A stretch of DNA of 64,000 nucleotides from Hylemonella gracilis ATCC 19624 (GTDB taxonomy: Bacteria > Pseudomonadota > Gammaproteobacteria > Burkholderiales > Burkholderiaceae_C). Both the position numbers and the translations under genes were made by a program. Location: positions 62,001 to 126,000 of the forward strand of contig NZ_AEGR01000052.1 in assembly GCF_000211835.1 (NCBI RefSeq). The letters are read 5' to 3'. Position 1 is the stretch's first letter, and each line of letters starts with the position of its first letter. The notes beneath the pieces are model-generated. The model saw only the letters and a program-made list of their open reading frames with translations. It had not been told where the DNA came from and made no database searches. Shown here in pieces: positions 49,689 to 58,771 of the stretch.

Positions 49689-50678
49689 ATGAATTCCAAC
49701 GTCATCGCCGCACTGCTTCCCGTCGTGCTCCTCGTGGTCCTGGGTTATGTCGCGGGCCGCTTGCGCTGGCTGCGTCCCGAATCCGCCAAGGACCTGTCCA
49801 ACCTTGTTTTCCTCGTGCTCATGCCGGCGCTGATGTTCCGCACCATGAGCAAGGTGGACATCGCGCACCTCGACCCGCTGCCGCTGCTGGGCTACTTCAG
49901 CGCCGCCTTGCTGCTCTTCGCGTTGACGCTGGCCTACCACGGCATGCACCGGCTGTCGCTGGTCAAGGGGGCCGTGCTGGGCGTGGCCGCCACCTTCAGC
50001 AACCTCGTGATGATTGGCATCGCCTTCATGAGCCTGGTCTACGGCGAAGCGGGACTGGTGGTGCTGCTGTCCATCGTCTCCGTCAACGCCCTGGTGCTGC
50101 TGACCACGGGCTCCGTCGTGCTGGAGCTGGCCGTGGCGCACGAGGCGCTTCAAGCGCCGCACCCGTCTGGGGCCGCGCCAGCGAGGCCGTCGGGTGGTCG
50201 CGTGCTGGGCCGCACGGTGGCGCAGGCGGTGAAAAAATCACTGCTGCACCCCGTGCCCATTCCCATCGTTGCGGGCTTGCTGTTTGGCCAGACCGGCTGG
50301 GTCATTCCCGAGGTGATCGACAAGCCTCTGCAATGGCTGGGCAACGCGATGGGGCCGCTGGCCCTGCTGCTGGTGGGCGTCACGTTGGCGGGTGCCCGTG
50401 CGCGTGAACACCTGCGCGGCGCCTTGGCCCTGACCTTGGTGAAGAACCTCGTGCTGCCCGCGCTGGTGGCGTGTTTTGGCCTGCTCTACGGCGTCTCGGG
50501 CCTGCCCCTGGTGGTGATGGTGGTCGCCGCCTCCTTGCCCGCGGGCGCCAATTCCTTCCTGTTCGCCCAGCGCTACAAGGTGGCGGAGGATCTGGTCACG
50601 GCCGGCATCACCGCGTCCACCTTCGCCGGGCTGTTGACGGTGCCGCTGGTGATGGCGCTGGCGGCGCGCTTGGGCTGA
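49689..50678 (+). CDS. AEC-family (auxin efflux carrier-like) transporter
   Basis: A 329-residue membrane protein with about ten hydrophobic segments in the AEC pattern: ALLPVVLLVVLGYVAGRLRWL, DLSNLVFLVLMPALMFRTMS and a final SLPAGANSFLFAQRYKVAEDLVTAGITASTFAGLLTVPL. Bacterial members carry dicarboxylates or other organic acids (malonate, malate). A GTG at 49656 overlaps the TAXI stop, but the ATG at 49689 (MNSNVIAALLPV) matches the family start. The short spacing suggests it can be transcribed with the TAXI gene. Confidence 0.9.
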   Translation: MNSNVIAALLPVVLLVVLGYVAGRLRWLRPESAKDLSNLVFLVLMPALMFRTMSKVDIAHLDPLPLLGYFSAALLLFALTLAYHGMHRLSLVKGAVLGVAATFSNLVMIGIAFMSLVYGEAGLVVLLSIVSVNALVLLTTGSVVLELAVAHEALQAPHPSGAAPARPSGGRVLGRTVAQAVKKSLLHPVPIPIVAGLLFGQTGWVIPEVIDKPLQWLGNAMGPLALLLVGVTLAGARAREHLRGALALTLVKNLVLPALVACFGLLYGVSGLPLVVMVVAASLPAGANSFLFAQRYKVAEDLVTAGITASTFAGLLTVPLVMALAARLG

Positions 50679-50698
50679 ATCCCGGAAGCCCTCCGCAA

Positions 50699-51325
50699 TC
50701 AACTCCGCGCCGGCGTGGTCACCGGAAAAGGTTCCCGCCACGCCGCAAGCTCATTCAGCCGTTCGTGCCAGCGTCGGATCGCGGGGAATTCCTGCAGCGG
50801 AATCCGGGCGCGCTCGGCGTAGGGCAGCGTCACGGCCACGGCGAAGTCGGCCACGCTCAAGGTTTCACCGACCAGGAAGCTGCGCGTGCGCAGATGCGCG
50901 TCAAGCACCTGCGCGCTGGTCTCGAAGAACGCGGTGGCGCTGTGCACTGCTGCCGCGTCTGGCGCGCCCAGGCCCAGCGCCGGCTTGATCAGGTACTCGA
51001 AGTACAGCGTGCCACCATGGCGCGTGAAGTGCGCCATGTCCCAACTGAGCCAGCGCAGCACCTCGATCTGCCGCGCATCGTGCGGCCAGAGGCCGGCACC
51101 GGTCAGGTCGGATAGGTGGCACATGATGGCGTTGGATTCCCACAGCGTGCCGCTGGCGTGCTGCAACACCGGCACCTTGCCATTCGGATTCAGCGCCAGG
51201 AAGTCGGGCTGTTTGTGCTCGCCCCGGGCGAGGTCGACGTGCACGAATTCCACCGGCGCCTGCATGTGTCTGGCCGCCGCGCAGGCTTTGCGCGGGTTCA
51301 GCGTTTCGGCGTAAAAGAGCTTCAT
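50699..51325 (-). CDS. glutathione S-transferase family protein
   Basis: A 208-residue GST. The thioredoxin-like half begins MKLFYAETLNPRKACAAARH and includes NPNGKVPVLQ and LWESNAIMCHLSD, where the (E/Q)SxAI motif binds the gamma-glutamyl part of glutathione. The helical half contains FLVGETLSVADFAVAV, the conserved N-capping motif. It may conjugate or reduce electrophiles. Its ATG overlaps the AHSA1 gene stop by four bases, so it is the last gene of an arsR-AHSA1-GST operon. Confidence 0.92.
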   Translation of the reverse strand: MKLFYAETLNPRKACAAARHMQAPVEFVHVDLARGEHKQPDFLALNPNGKVPVLQHASGTLWESNAIMCHLSDLTGAGLWPHDARQIEVLRWLSWDMAHFTRHGGTLYFEYLIKPALGLGAPDAAAVHSATAFFETSAQVLDAHLRTRSFLVGETLSVADFAVAVTLPYAERARIPLQEFPAIRRWHERLNELAAWREPFPVTTPARS

Positions 51326-51801
51326 GCGTCTTGCTCAGTGGCCAGCAGTTCAACCAGTTGCTCGAAGCTGCTGGTCCAGCCCTCGTTGTGGCCATCGCGC
51401 GAGGCCACGGAAGTGAAGCCGGTCTGCAGGAAATTCATCCGCGTCCTGCGTGGTCCGAGTGCCTCGAAGGTCACGGTGACCAGTGTCATGGGGCCGGGCT
51501 GGCCCTGATCGTCGAGCCAGCCGTGCGTCATGACCAGGCGTTCGGGTTCCACGATTTCCCGGTACACGCCATGCACCCAGTGGTCTTGCCCTTCGGGCGA
51601 GCGGATGCAGGCGCGGTAGGCGCCGCCCACCCGCACGTCGGAGCTGGCTTCACCGCGGGTGAAGCCGCGCGGAGCAGCCCAGCGGGCCATCTGCTCGGGG
51701 TCGGTCCAGGCGCGGAACACCAGGGCACGCGGGGCGTCGAAGATGCGCGTGAGGATGAGTTCGCTGTCGGCAGAGGTGAGGGCCTCAGTCCTTGCGTTCA
51801 T
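51322..51801 (-). CDS. SRPBCC/AHSA1 domain protein
   Basis: A 159-residue START-like protein: LILTRIFDAPRALVFRAWTDPEQMARWAAPRGF is the AHSA1 signature, followed by GGAYRACIRSPEG and YREIVEPERLVMTHGWLD. Such proteins bind small hydrophobic ligands, and in bacteria commonly pair with an ArsR regulator. Its start (ATG 51801) overlaps the arsR gene end by 17 bases; a more upstream ATG at 51831 is open. It is translationally coupled to both neighbours. Confidence 0.92.
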   Translation of the reverse strand: MNARTEALTSADSELILTRIFDAPRALVFRAWTDPEQMARWAAPRGFTRGEASSDVRVGGAYRACIRSPEGQDHWVHGVYREIVEPERLVMTHGWLDDQGQPGPMTLVTVTFEALGPRRTRMNFLQTGFTSVASRDGHNEGWTSSFEQLVELLATEQDA

Positions 51802-52135
51802 GGGATTGCTCCTGCTGTTGAAGTTCATCAAGGTGGGCGGCGAGCTGGTCGAAGCTCCGTTCCCAGTAGCTGCGGTAGTGGGTCACCCAGTCGGCCGCAG
51901 CCTTCAGCGGCACCGCTTCCAGGCGGCAGGGCCGTGCCTGCTTGGCGCGCGAGCGGGTGATGAGCCCGGCGCGCTCCAGCACCTTCAGGTGCTTGGAGAT
52001 GGCGGGCTGGCTCATGGCAAAGGGCTCGGCCAGTTCCGTGACGTTGGCTTCTCCGGTGGCCAGGCGGGCCAGGATCGCGCGGCGCGTCGGGTCCGCCAGG
52101 GCGGCGAAGGTGGCACTCAAGGGGTCCATGTGCAT
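51785..52135 (-). CDS. ArsR-family regulator
   Basis: A 116-residue winged-helix repressor: MDPLSATFAALADPTRRAILARLATGEANVTELAEPFAMSQPAISKHLKVLERAGLI. The recognition helix is clear. There is no CxC or other classical metal site, so it is of the metal-independent type often encoded with AHSA1 proteins, whose partner is thought to modulate it. It heads the arsR-AHSA1-GST operon and probably represses it through the palindromes just upstream of its start. Confidence 0.93.
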   Translation of the reverse strand: MHMDPLSATFAALADPTRRAILARLATGEANVTELAEPFAMSQPAISKHLKVLERAGLITRSRAKQARPCRLEAVPLKAAADWVTHYRSYWERSFDQLAAHLDELQQQEQSHERKD

Positions 52136-52141
52136 TTAAAT

Positions 52142-52170
52142 AACCAATTGGTTTTATAACTGATTGGATT
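52142..52170. promoter_or_regulatory. double operator-like site upstream of arsR
   Basis: AACCAATTGGTT (52142-52153) is a perfect 12-base palindrome. A related element, AACTGATTGGATT (52158-52170), lies 16 bases further on in the same orientation, about 1.5 helical turns away. Both sit 6-35 bases before the arsR ATG in an AT-rich promoter, a placement typical of ArsR autoregulation. Confidence 0.65.
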
Positions 52171-52502
52171 TTTAATGGGTAATGGCGCCGTGTCAAGCGT
52201 GTTGCTTGAATGGCCACTGGCGAAAAGGGGGGGCGGCTGGTCGCTGCGGGCCCGCGCGGCAAGTGACGCCCTGGCGATCGCGGGCGGATGTGGGATGTGG
52301 TGCGGCAGCTCGGTGCTGACGTTTGAAGAAGCTGATCGCGCAAGGGCAGCGAGCGCGAATTTCAACAGCCGTTCAGGGCTGCGCCGAACCGGTTCGTTCG
52401 CGTTGTGCCTGTCGAAACGCGCCCTGGCCCATCCACGGTGGGCAGAGGCTCAGCAGTCCGAACGGGGGGCCTTTTTCAGCATGTCCCTGGCTGGATTCAA
52501 CC
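52171..52502. other. 330-base gap between arsR operon and pdxH
   Basis: There is no supported gene. Several overlapping open frames exist, but none shows family motifs, a ribosome binding site or a stable start. There is no tRNA, repeat or clear terminator hairpin; it is downstream of pdxH and upstream of arsR, both minus strand. Confidence 0.5.
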
Positions 52503-53171
52503 TCAGGGGGCCAGTCGCTCGCGCACCCAGTTTGTGCCTTCCAGCCGGTAGCGCAGCCTATCGTGCAGCCGGCTCGGCCGGCCCTGCCAAAACTCCCAAC
52601 GGTCCGGCACCAAACGGAACCCGCCCCAATGTGGCGGGCGGGGCGGGTTCAGCAAGTATTGCGCGCCGTAACGGGCCGCGTTGGCAACGAGCACGCCGCG
52701 CCCTGCGATGACCTGGCTTTGCGGGCTGGCCCAGGCGCCGATGCGTGAGTCCAGCGGGCGGCTCTGGTAGTAGGCGTCGCTTTCTTGCGCGCTGACCTTC
52801 TCCACGCGGCCTTCGATGCGCACCACGCGTTCCAGCTCGACCCAGTGGAATTGCAGCGCCGCATAGGGGTTGCCCGCGAGTTCGCGGCCCTTACGGCTGT
52901 CGTAGTTGCTGTACCAAACGACGCCGCGTTCGTCGTAGCCTTTGATCAGCACGACCCGGGACGAGGGCCGCAGGTCGCTGCCCACGGTGGCCAGCGTCAT
53001 CGCGTTGGGTTCGGGCAGCTCGGCCTGCAAGGCCTCGTTCAGCCATTGTGCGAACTGCCGCAGCGGGTCCGCGTGCGAGGCATCTTCGCTGAGTTCGGCG
53101 CGTCCGTAGGTCTTGCGCAGCGCCGCCAGTTCGGTGGCGTTCAAGGGCGTCGCGGGTGGGGTAGGGCTCAT
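52503..53171 (-). CDS. pdxH: pyridoxamine/pyridoxine 5'-phosphate oxidase
   Basis: A 222-residue FMN enzyme (E. coli 218) that makes the cofactor pyridoxal 5'-phosphate. Landmarks: [57 protein letters not shown], the [30 protein letters not shown] block and the C-terminal WVRERLAP. The ATG at 53171 overlaps the LysR stop in ATGA, so it is coupled to that gene; the longer open frame reaching back to 53462 is not coding. Supplying PLP is a general housekeeping role. Confidence 0.96.
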   Translation of the reverse strand: MSPTPPATPLNATELAALRKTYGRAELSEDASHADPLRQFAQWLNEALQAELPEPNAMTLATVGSDLRPSSRVVLIKGYDERGVVWYSNYDSRKGRELAGNPYAALQFHWVELERVVRIEGRVEKVSAQESDAYYQSRPLDSRIGAWASPQSQVIAGRGVLVANAARYGAQYLLNPPRPPHWGGFRLVPDRWEFWQGRPSRLHDRLRYRLEGTNWVRERLAP

Positions 53172-54076
53172 GGCGCGATTGTAGGTAGCCGCTCTCGCAG
53201 GAAGTCCAGGAACACCCGCGTCTTGACCGGCAGGTGGGCCTGCTGCGGGTGGTAGGCGTACAAGCCCGGAAATCCGGCGCTGTACTCCGGCAGCACCTCG
53301 ACCAGCGCGCCCGTGCGCAGGGGCTCGGCCAAGGTCAGGTCCCAGCCCATGGCGATGCCCAGGCCCGCCACCGCCGCGTTCAGGCTGGTCTGCCAATGGG
53401 TGATGACCAGGGGGCCGCGCACCGCGTATTCGACGATGACGCCATCCACCAGAAACTCCCATTTGTAGATCGCGCCGCTGCTGCGCATGCGGTAGTTGAT
53501 GCAGCGGTGCGCCGCCAGCTCGTCAGGGTGCCGCGGCGTGCCGAACTCGCGCAGGTAAGCGGGCGAGGCCACGCAGCGCATGCGGAACTCGCGTGTCAGC
53601 GGCACGGCCACCATGTCGCGTTCCAGCGATTCACCGATGCGCATGCCCAGGTCCAGGCCATCGCGCACGATGTCCACGAACCCATCGTCGTACATCAGTT
53701 CCAGGCCGATGTGGGGGTGTCGCGCGAAGAACTCGGGCAGCAGCGGCTCGATCAGGAACTGGCCCGCCATGTAGCTCAGCGTCAGCCGCAGGGTGCCGCC
53801 CTCGACGCCCGCGCTCGATTGCAGGTCCTCGGTGGCGGCCTTGAGACTGGCCAGCGCGGGCGCGACGCGGGCCAGGTAGGCGTGGCCGGCTTCACTGAGG
53901 TTCACACTGCGGGTGGTGCGTTCGAACAAGCGGACACCCAACCGGGTTTCCAGCTTTTTGATGGTCTGGGACAGCGCGGCGGGTGTCACGCCCAGGGCGT
54001 GGGCCGCCTGCGTGAGGCTGCGGTGGGCCGCTACCTGCTCAAAAGCCGCCAGTGCGGCCAGAACGTCGGATTGCAT
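53168..54076 (-). CDS. LysR-family regulator divergent from the molybdenum hydroxylase operon
   Basis: A 302-residue regulator: [58 protein letters not shown] is a standard LysR HTH, followed by the substrate-binding domain with the [12 protein letters not shown] segment of the CrgA-like branch. It is divergent from the (2Fe-2S) subunit gene (168-base gap) and overlaps pdxH by four bases. The likely target is the oxidoreductase operon. An inverted GTTA...TAAC pair (54087-54106) lies in the shared gap. Confidence 0.92.
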   Translation of the reverse strand: MQSDVLAALAAFEQVAAHRSLTQAAHALGVTPAALSQTIKKLETRLGVRLFERTTRSVNLSEAGHAYLARVAPALASLKAATEDLQSSAGVEGGTLRLTLSYMAGQFLIEPLLPEFFARHPHIGLELMYDDGFVDIVRDGLDLGMRIGESLERDMVAVPLTREFRMRCVASPAYLREFGTPRHPDELAAHRCINYRMRSSGAIYKWEFLVDGVIVEYAVRGPLVITHWQTSLNAAVAGLGIAMGWDLTLAEPLRTGALVEVLPEYSAGFPGLYAYHPQQAHLPVKTRVFLDFLRERLPTIAP

Positions 54077-54244
54077 GGGGGCGATTGTTAAGTGGAAGTT
54101 GATAACCTAGATAGACACTTGGTATTTCTCTTTATGTCGCACTGCGGCACACTGCCGCGGTTTGTTGCGTCCATGACCCGTTCCCCGCTCGGACGTGGCG
54201 CCTGATCCGCTTTCCCGCAGACCCCTTCAGCCCAAGGAGACTCC

Positions 54245-54706
54245 ATGGCAGTTTCATTCACCCTCAACGGCAAACCTGCTTCGGTCAATGTTGACCCGGG
54301 CACGCCCATCCTCTGGACGCTGCGCGACACGCTGGGCATGACTGGCACCAAGTTCGGCTGCGGCATGGCCATGTGCGGTGCTTGCACCGTGCACCTCAAT
54401 GGCGCGGCCATCCGTTCCTGCGTCACCCCGGTGGCCTCGGCCGAAGGCCAGCGCATCACCACCATCGAATCGCTGGCGACCGACAAAGTTGGGCGCGCGG
54501 TCGAGGACGCCTGGGTCAAGCACGACGTGGCCCAGTGCGGCTACTGCCAAAGCGGCCAGATCATGAGCGCCACCGCGCTGCTGGCCAGCAACAAGAAGCC
54601 GAGCGATGCCGACATCGACGCCGCCATGGCCGGCAATGTCTGCCGCTGCGGCACCTACGCGCGCATCCGCGCCGCCATCCATGACGCGGCCCGCGCCTTG
54701 GCCTGA
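54245..54706 (+). CDS. (2Fe-2S) subunit of a molybdenum hydroxylase
   Basis: A 153-residue iron-sulfur subunit, a stand-alone small subunit of the xanthine oxidase family (IorA/isoquinoline 1-oxidoreductase type). The plant-ferredoxin cluster uses Cys39, Cys44, Cys47 and Cys59 (CGMAMCGAC); the second cluster uses Cys98, Cys101, Cys133 and Cys135 (QCGYCQSG, NVCRCGTY). All eight ligands are present. An AAGGAG ribosome binding site precedes the ATG. The molybdopterin subunit gene follows 18 bases downstream. It would pass electrons from the Mo site onward; no FAD subunit is encoded here. Confidence 0.95.
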   Translation: MAVSFTLNGKPASVNVDPGTPILWTLRDTLGMTGTKFGCGMAMCGACTVHLNGAAIRSCVTPVASAEGQRITTIESLATDKVGRAVEDAWVKHDVAQCGYCQSGQIMSATALLASNKKPSDADIDAAMAGNVCRCGTYARIRAAIHDAARALA

Positions 54707-54724
54707 GAACGAAGGGAGAACCTC

Positions 54725-57025
54725 ATGACCACCACCACACCCTTCCATTCCCGACTGATCGACGCCCAACTGATCGGCGCCTTGCCCAAAGGCCTGCAGG
54801 CCTTGGCCCAGCGCCAGAGCGGCACGGCACTCGACGCCGGTGACGGCCTGCCGCGACGCTCCTTCCTCAAGCTCGCCGCGGGCTCGGGCTTCGCGCTCGG
54901 CGCCTTCCCGCTCGTCGCCTCGGCGCAAGGCGCGGGCGGCGCGGCGGCCGGCGGCCTCAAACCCACGCAACAACCCGCGGCCTTCGTGCGCATCACCCGC
55001 GACGGCGTCGTCACCGTCACGGTCAACCGACTGGAGTTCGGCCAGGGCTCTCACACGGGCTTGGCCATGGTGCTGGCCGAGGAACTGGACGCCGATTGGG
55101 CCCAGGTGCGTGCCGTGCACGGCAACGCCGACGCGGCCTATGTGGACCCGGCCTTCGGCATCCACATCACGGGGGGCTCCAACGCGCTCAAGAATTCCTA
55201 CACCCAGTACCGCGAGCTGGGCGCGCGCACCCGCGCCATGCTGTTGGCCGCGGCCGCCCAGCAATGGAAGGTCGCACCGTCCGCGCTGCGCACCCAGGCT
55301 GGCGTGGTGATTGGCCCCGGCGGCGCCAAGCTGAGCTACGGCGAACTGGCCGAGGCCGCGATGCAGCTGCCCGTGCCGGAACAAGTGACGCTCAAGGACC
55401 CGAAACAATTCCGCCTGATCGGCCAGCCCACGGGGCGGCTGGACGCGCGCGCCAAGTCCAGCGGCGGCCAGGCTTTCGGCATCGACGTGCGCTTGCCCGG
55501 CCTGCTGACGGCCGTGGTCGCCTACCCGCCTGTCTTTGGTGCCAAGCTGCAGTCGGTGGACGACGCGGCGGCCAAGGCCGTACAAGGCGTGCGTGCCGTG
55601 CTGCGCGTGCCCCTGGAACGCGGCGCCGAGGGTGTGGCCGTGATCGCCGAGGGCTATTGGGCCGCCAAGCAGGGGCGCGACGCGCTCAAGGTCGAATGGA
55701 ACACCAGTGGCGTCGAGAAGGTGGACAGCGCGCGCCAGCTCGCCGCCTACCGTGAACTGGCGACCAAGCCGGGCGCCTTGAAGTACGACGCCGACCTGTC
55801 CAAGCTGGCTGGCGCGCCCCGCAAGATCAGCGCGGAGTTCGTGTTCCCCTACCTGGCCCATGCGCCCATGGAGCCGCTCAATTGCACCGTGCAACTCACG
55901 GGTCAGGGTGCGAATGCGAAGGCCGAACTGTGGACCGGCACGCAGATGCCCGGTCTCGACGCTCTGGCTGCCGCGAACACGCTGGGCGTGACGCCGCAGA
56001 ACCTCAAGATGAACGTGCAGATGGCCGGTGGTGGCTTCGGCCGCCGCGCCGTGCCCAGCAGCGAGTACGTGGTTCATGCCTGCGCGGTGGCCAAGGCCGC
56101 GCGCACGGCGGGACTGGACGCCCCGGTGCGCACGCTCTGGAGCCGCGAGGACGACATCAAGGGCGGCTATTACCGTCCCATGCACCTGCACCGCGCCGAG
56201 ATCGGCTTCGATGCCAAGGGCGAGATCCTGGGCTGGAACCACGTGATCGTGGGCCAGTCCATCCTCAAGGGCTCGCCCTTCGAGGCCTTCATGGTCCAGA
56301 ACGGCGTGGACGCCACGATGGTCGAGGGCATGAAGGAGCCCTACGACGTGCCGATGAAGCTCACGGTGCACCACCCGCAGCAGAATGTGCCCGTGCTCTG
56401 GTGGCGCAGCGTGGGCTCCACCCACACGGCCTACGTGATGGAGACCCTGGTGGACGAGATTGCTCGCGCCACGAAGCAAGACCCGGTGGCCTACCGCCTG
56501 AAGCTGATCGAAGGCAAGCACCCGCGCCACGAAGCCGCGCTGAAGCTCGCGGTCGAGAAATCTGGCTACGGCAAGAAGAAGCTCGCCGCCGGGCGCGCCT
56601 GGGGCGTGGCCGTGCACGAGTCCTTCAACACCGTGGTCGCCTACGTGGTCGAGGCCTCGGTGAAGGACGGCATGCCCAAGTTACACACCGTGACCGTGGG
56701 CGTGCACTGCAACCTGGCCGTCAATCCCAAGAGCGTGGAAGCCCAGGTGCAGGGCGCGGCCCTGATGGGCCTGGGCATGTGCCTGCCGGGCGCGGCCATC
56801 ACGCTCAAGGACGGCGTGGTGGAGCAAAGCAACTTCCACGACTACACGGTGGCCCGCATCACCGACATGCCTAAGATTGCCGTGCACATCGTGCCCAGCG
56901 CCGATGCGCCCACGGGCATGGGCGAACCGGGCTTGCCGCCCCTGGCGCCGGCCTTCGCCAACGCCATCGCGCGGTTGACGGGCAAGACACCGCGCCAGCT
57001 CCCCTTCAAGCTGGACGCGGCCTGA
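54725..57025 (+). CDS. periplasmic molybdopterin-binding oxidoreductase subunit
   Basis: A 766-residue large subunit of the xanthine dehydrogenase family, aldehyde/N-heterocycle oxidising branch. A twin-arginine motif RRSFLKLA (Arg44-Arg45) followed by a hydrophobic AGSGFALGAFPLVASA places the complex in the periplasm, with export as a hitch-hiked pair with the small subunit. Molybdopterin contacts include GGGFGRRA, and the catalytic glutamate sits in GMGEPGLPP (about Glu734). Substrates in the family are aldehydes, quinolines or isoquinolines; which applies here is not decided. It is followed by xdhC- and mocA-type maturation genes. Confidence 0.94.
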   Translation: MTTTTPFHSRLIDAQLIGALPKGLQALAQRQSGTALDAGDGLPRRSFLKLAAGSGFALGAFPLVASAQGAGGAAAGGLKPTQQPAAFVRITRDGVVTVTVNRLEFGQGSHTGLAMVLAEELDADWAQVRAVHGNADAAYVDPAFGIHITGGSNALKNSYTQYRELGARTRAMLLAAAAQQWKVAPSALRTQAGVVIGPGGAKLSYGELAEAAMQLPVPEQVTLKDPKQFRLIGQPTGRLDARAKSSGGQAFGIDVRLPGLLTAVVAYPPVFGAKLQSVDDAAAKAVQGVRAVLRVPLERGAEGVAVIAEGYWAAKQGRDALKVEWNTSGVEKVDSARQLAAYRELATKPGALKYDADLSKLAGAPRKISAEFVFPYLAHAPMEPLNCTVQLTGQGANAKAELWTGTQMPGLDALAAANTLGVTPQNLKMNVQMAGGGFGRRAVPSSEYVVHACAVAKAARTAGLDAPVRTLWSREDDIKGGYYRPMHLHRAEIGFDAKGEILGWNHVIVGQSILKGSPFEAFMVQNGVDATMVEGMKEPYDVPMKLTVHHPQQNVPVLWWRSVGSTHTAYVMETLVDEIARATKQDPVAYRLKLIEGKHPRHEAALKLAVEKSGYGKKKLAAGRAWGVAVHESFNTVVAYVVEASVKDGMPKLHTVTVGVHCNLAVNPKSVEAQVQGAALMGLGMCLPGAAITLKDGVVEQSNFHDYTVARITDMPKIAVHIVPSADAPTGMGEPGLPPLAPAFANAIARLTGKTPRQLPFKLDAA

Positions 57026-57064
57026 GACGCGGGCACGCGCTGACGCAACGACGAGGAGCGCCCC

Positions 57065-58177
57065 ATGGACAGTCTGGACTTGCGCGTGCTGGCCGATGCG
57101 CTGGCGTGGAAGCGGGCCGGCCACGCCGTGTCCCTGGTCACGGTGGTGCAGACCTGGGGTAGCGCGCCGCGCCCGCCGGGCGCGCTGCTGGCCGTGCGCG
57201 GGGACGGGCTGGTGAGCGGCTCGGTCTCGGGCGGCTGCGTCGAGGATGACTTGATCGCCCGCGCCAAGGCCGCCTTGGCGGCCGCAGCCTCAACGGCCGA
57301 CGCCGCGACAGAAGCAAGGTCCCGTCCCGAACTCATCGTCTACGGTGTGGACAAGGACGAGGCGGCGCGCTTTGGCCTGCCCTGCGGTGGCACGCTGCGC
57401 TTGGTGCATGAGCCGCTGCAGTCGGTGTCCTGGATCGAGGACGTGTTGACCCGCACGGCGGCGCACCAGTTGGTGGCTCGCACGCTGGACCTGGCCACGG
57501 GCGCGGTCACGCTGGCCCCGGCCGTGCGTGGGCAGGAGCTGGTGTTCGATGGCCAGCAACTGACCACGCTCTTTGGCCCGCGCTGGCGCCTGCTGCTGAT
57601 CGGCGCGGGGCAGCTCTCGCAGGCCGTGGCGCAGATGGCGAAGCTGCTGGATTTCGAGGTGCTGGTTTGCGACCCGCGCGAGGAATACGCCGGCAGCTTC
57701 GATGGCGCTTCGGGGGCAGGCCCGCACGCCATGCCGGACAGTGTTCAGAGGATCGCCGGCATGCCAGACGATGTGGTGCGTGAGCTGATGCCCGATGCCC
57801 ACACCGCCATCGTCGCGCTCACGCACGACCCCAAGCTCGACGACATGGCGCTGCTCGAAGCCCTCAAGTCCGCCGCCTTCTACGTGGGCGCGTTGGGTTC
57901 TCGGCGCAACCAAGGCGCGCGCAAGCAGCGCCTGGCCGAGCACTTTGACCTCAGTGCCGAGGAACTGGCGCGCCTGCATGGCCCGGTCGGCCTGGACCTG
58001 GGCGCGCGCACGCCGGCCGAGATCGCCGTGTCCATCCTTGCCGAGATCGTGCAAGTGCGCAACGCGACCTATCTGCGCGCGCGGCGCGAAGCCGCCGCGG
58101 CATCGGATGCCGCGTTGGACGACGTGACGACTGCCATGGCAGGCATCGCTGCTTCCACCTGCGCGGTCGCGCGCTGA
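57065..58177 (+). CDS. xdhC: XdhC-family molybdenum cofactor maturation protein
   Basis: A 370-residue protein. The N-terminal XdhC_CoxI domain begins DLRVLADALAWKRAGHAVSLVTVVQTWGSAPRPPGALLAV and contains the Cys of VSGGCVEDD. The C-terminal XdhC_C Rossmann domain holds LLLIGAGQLSQAVAQMAKLLDFEVLVCDPR and YVGALGSRRNQGARKQRL. XdhC-like proteins bind and sulfurate the cofactor of molybdenum hydroxylases. GAGGAG precedes the ATG. It lies 39 bases after the large subunit gene and 13 bases before the mocA-like gene. Confidence 0.94.
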   Translation: MDSLDLRVLADALAWKRAGHAVSLVTVVQTWGSAPRPPGALLAVRGDGLVSGSVSGGCVEDDLIARAKAALAAAASTADAATEARSRPELIVYGVDKDEAARFGLPCGGTLRLVHEPLQSVSWIEDVLTRTAAHQLVARTLDLATGAVTLAPAVRGQELVFDGQQLTTLFGPRWRLLLIGAGQLSQAVAQMAKLLDFEVLVCDPREEYAGSFDGASGAGPHAMPDSVQRIAGMPDDVVRELMPDAHTAIVALTHDPKLDDMALLEALKSAAFYVGALGSRRNQGARKQRLAEHFDLSAEELARLHGPVGLDLGARTPAEIAVSILAEIVQVRNATYLRARREAAAASDAALDDVTTAMAGIAASTCAVAR

Positions 58178-58190
58178 ACCCGGCCGCGCG

Positions 58191-58745
58191 ATGAGCTTTG
58201 TCGTCCTGCTGCTCGCCTCGGGACGGGGTGAGCGTTTCCTGGCCTCGGGCGGCGCGGCGTTGGCGCCGCACAAACTGCAAGCCCCCCTCGAGGGGCAGAC
58301 CGTGTTGCAGCGCACGCTGGACGCCGTGCGCGCCAGTGGCCTGCCCTGGCATTTGGAGCAGGCCGGTCATCCTGGCATGGGCGACAGCATCGCCGCGGCC
58401 GTGCGCGCGGCATCGCTCACTTATCCAAATGCGCGGGGCTGGCTCATCCTGCCCGCGGACCTGCCGCTGATCCTGCCCGACACCTTGCGCCGCGTGGCCA
58501 ACGCGCCCCCTGCGTGGCGGGTCGTGCGGCCCGTGTACCAGGGCGAGGCAGGGCACCCGGTGCGCTTCACCCAGGACTGCACGCCCGACCTTCTGGAGCT
58601 GCGCGGGGATGTGGGGGCTGCGGCGGTGGCGCGCCGTCATGGCCCGCCGCAAGCGATCGAGGTGGACGATGTCGGCTGCGTCACCGACATCGACACGGTG
58701 GAGGATTGGGTCCGCGCCCAGGCCTTGTGGCGCGCGCGCGTCTGA
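58191..58745 (+). CDS. mocA: molybdenum cofactor cytidylyltransferase (MocA-like)
   Basis: A 184-residue nucleotidyltransferase. The N-terminal LLASGRGERFLASGG is a variant of the (L)AAGxGxRxG signature, and the next block APHKLQAPLEGQTVLQRTLDAV follows the family pattern. The acceptor region PADLPLILPDTL is typical of MocA/MobA folds. MocA adds CMP to molybdopterin to make MCD, the cofactor form used by xanthine oxidase-family enzymes, so its place in this operon is logical. The family name is inferred from context plus motifs. It ends the operon. Confidence 0.85.
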   Translation: MSFVVLLLASGRGERFLASGGAALAPHKLQAPLEGQTVLQRTLDAVRASGLPWHLEQAGHPGMGDSIAAAVRAASLTYPNARGWLILPADLPLILPDTLRRVANAPPAWRVVRPVYQGEAGHPVRFTQDCTPDLLELRGDVGAAAVARRHGPPQAIEVDDVGCVTDIDTVEDWVRAQALWRARV

Positions 58746-58771
58746 ACCGTCAGGCCGCCCTGCGCCAAGTT

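Noticed and set aside
52503-53462. Extended pdxH reading frame of 319 codons
   Set aside because: The first 97 codons overlap the LysR gene in another frame and encode low-complexity Gly/Arg/Pro sequence. The family start is the ATG at 53171, which overlaps the LysR stop.
54254-56617. 787-codon minus-strand open frame across the molybdenum hydroxylase genes
   Set aside because: It is a mirror of the two plus-strand genes, which have all cofactor ligands; the antisense product shows no motif and spans two genes and their spacer.
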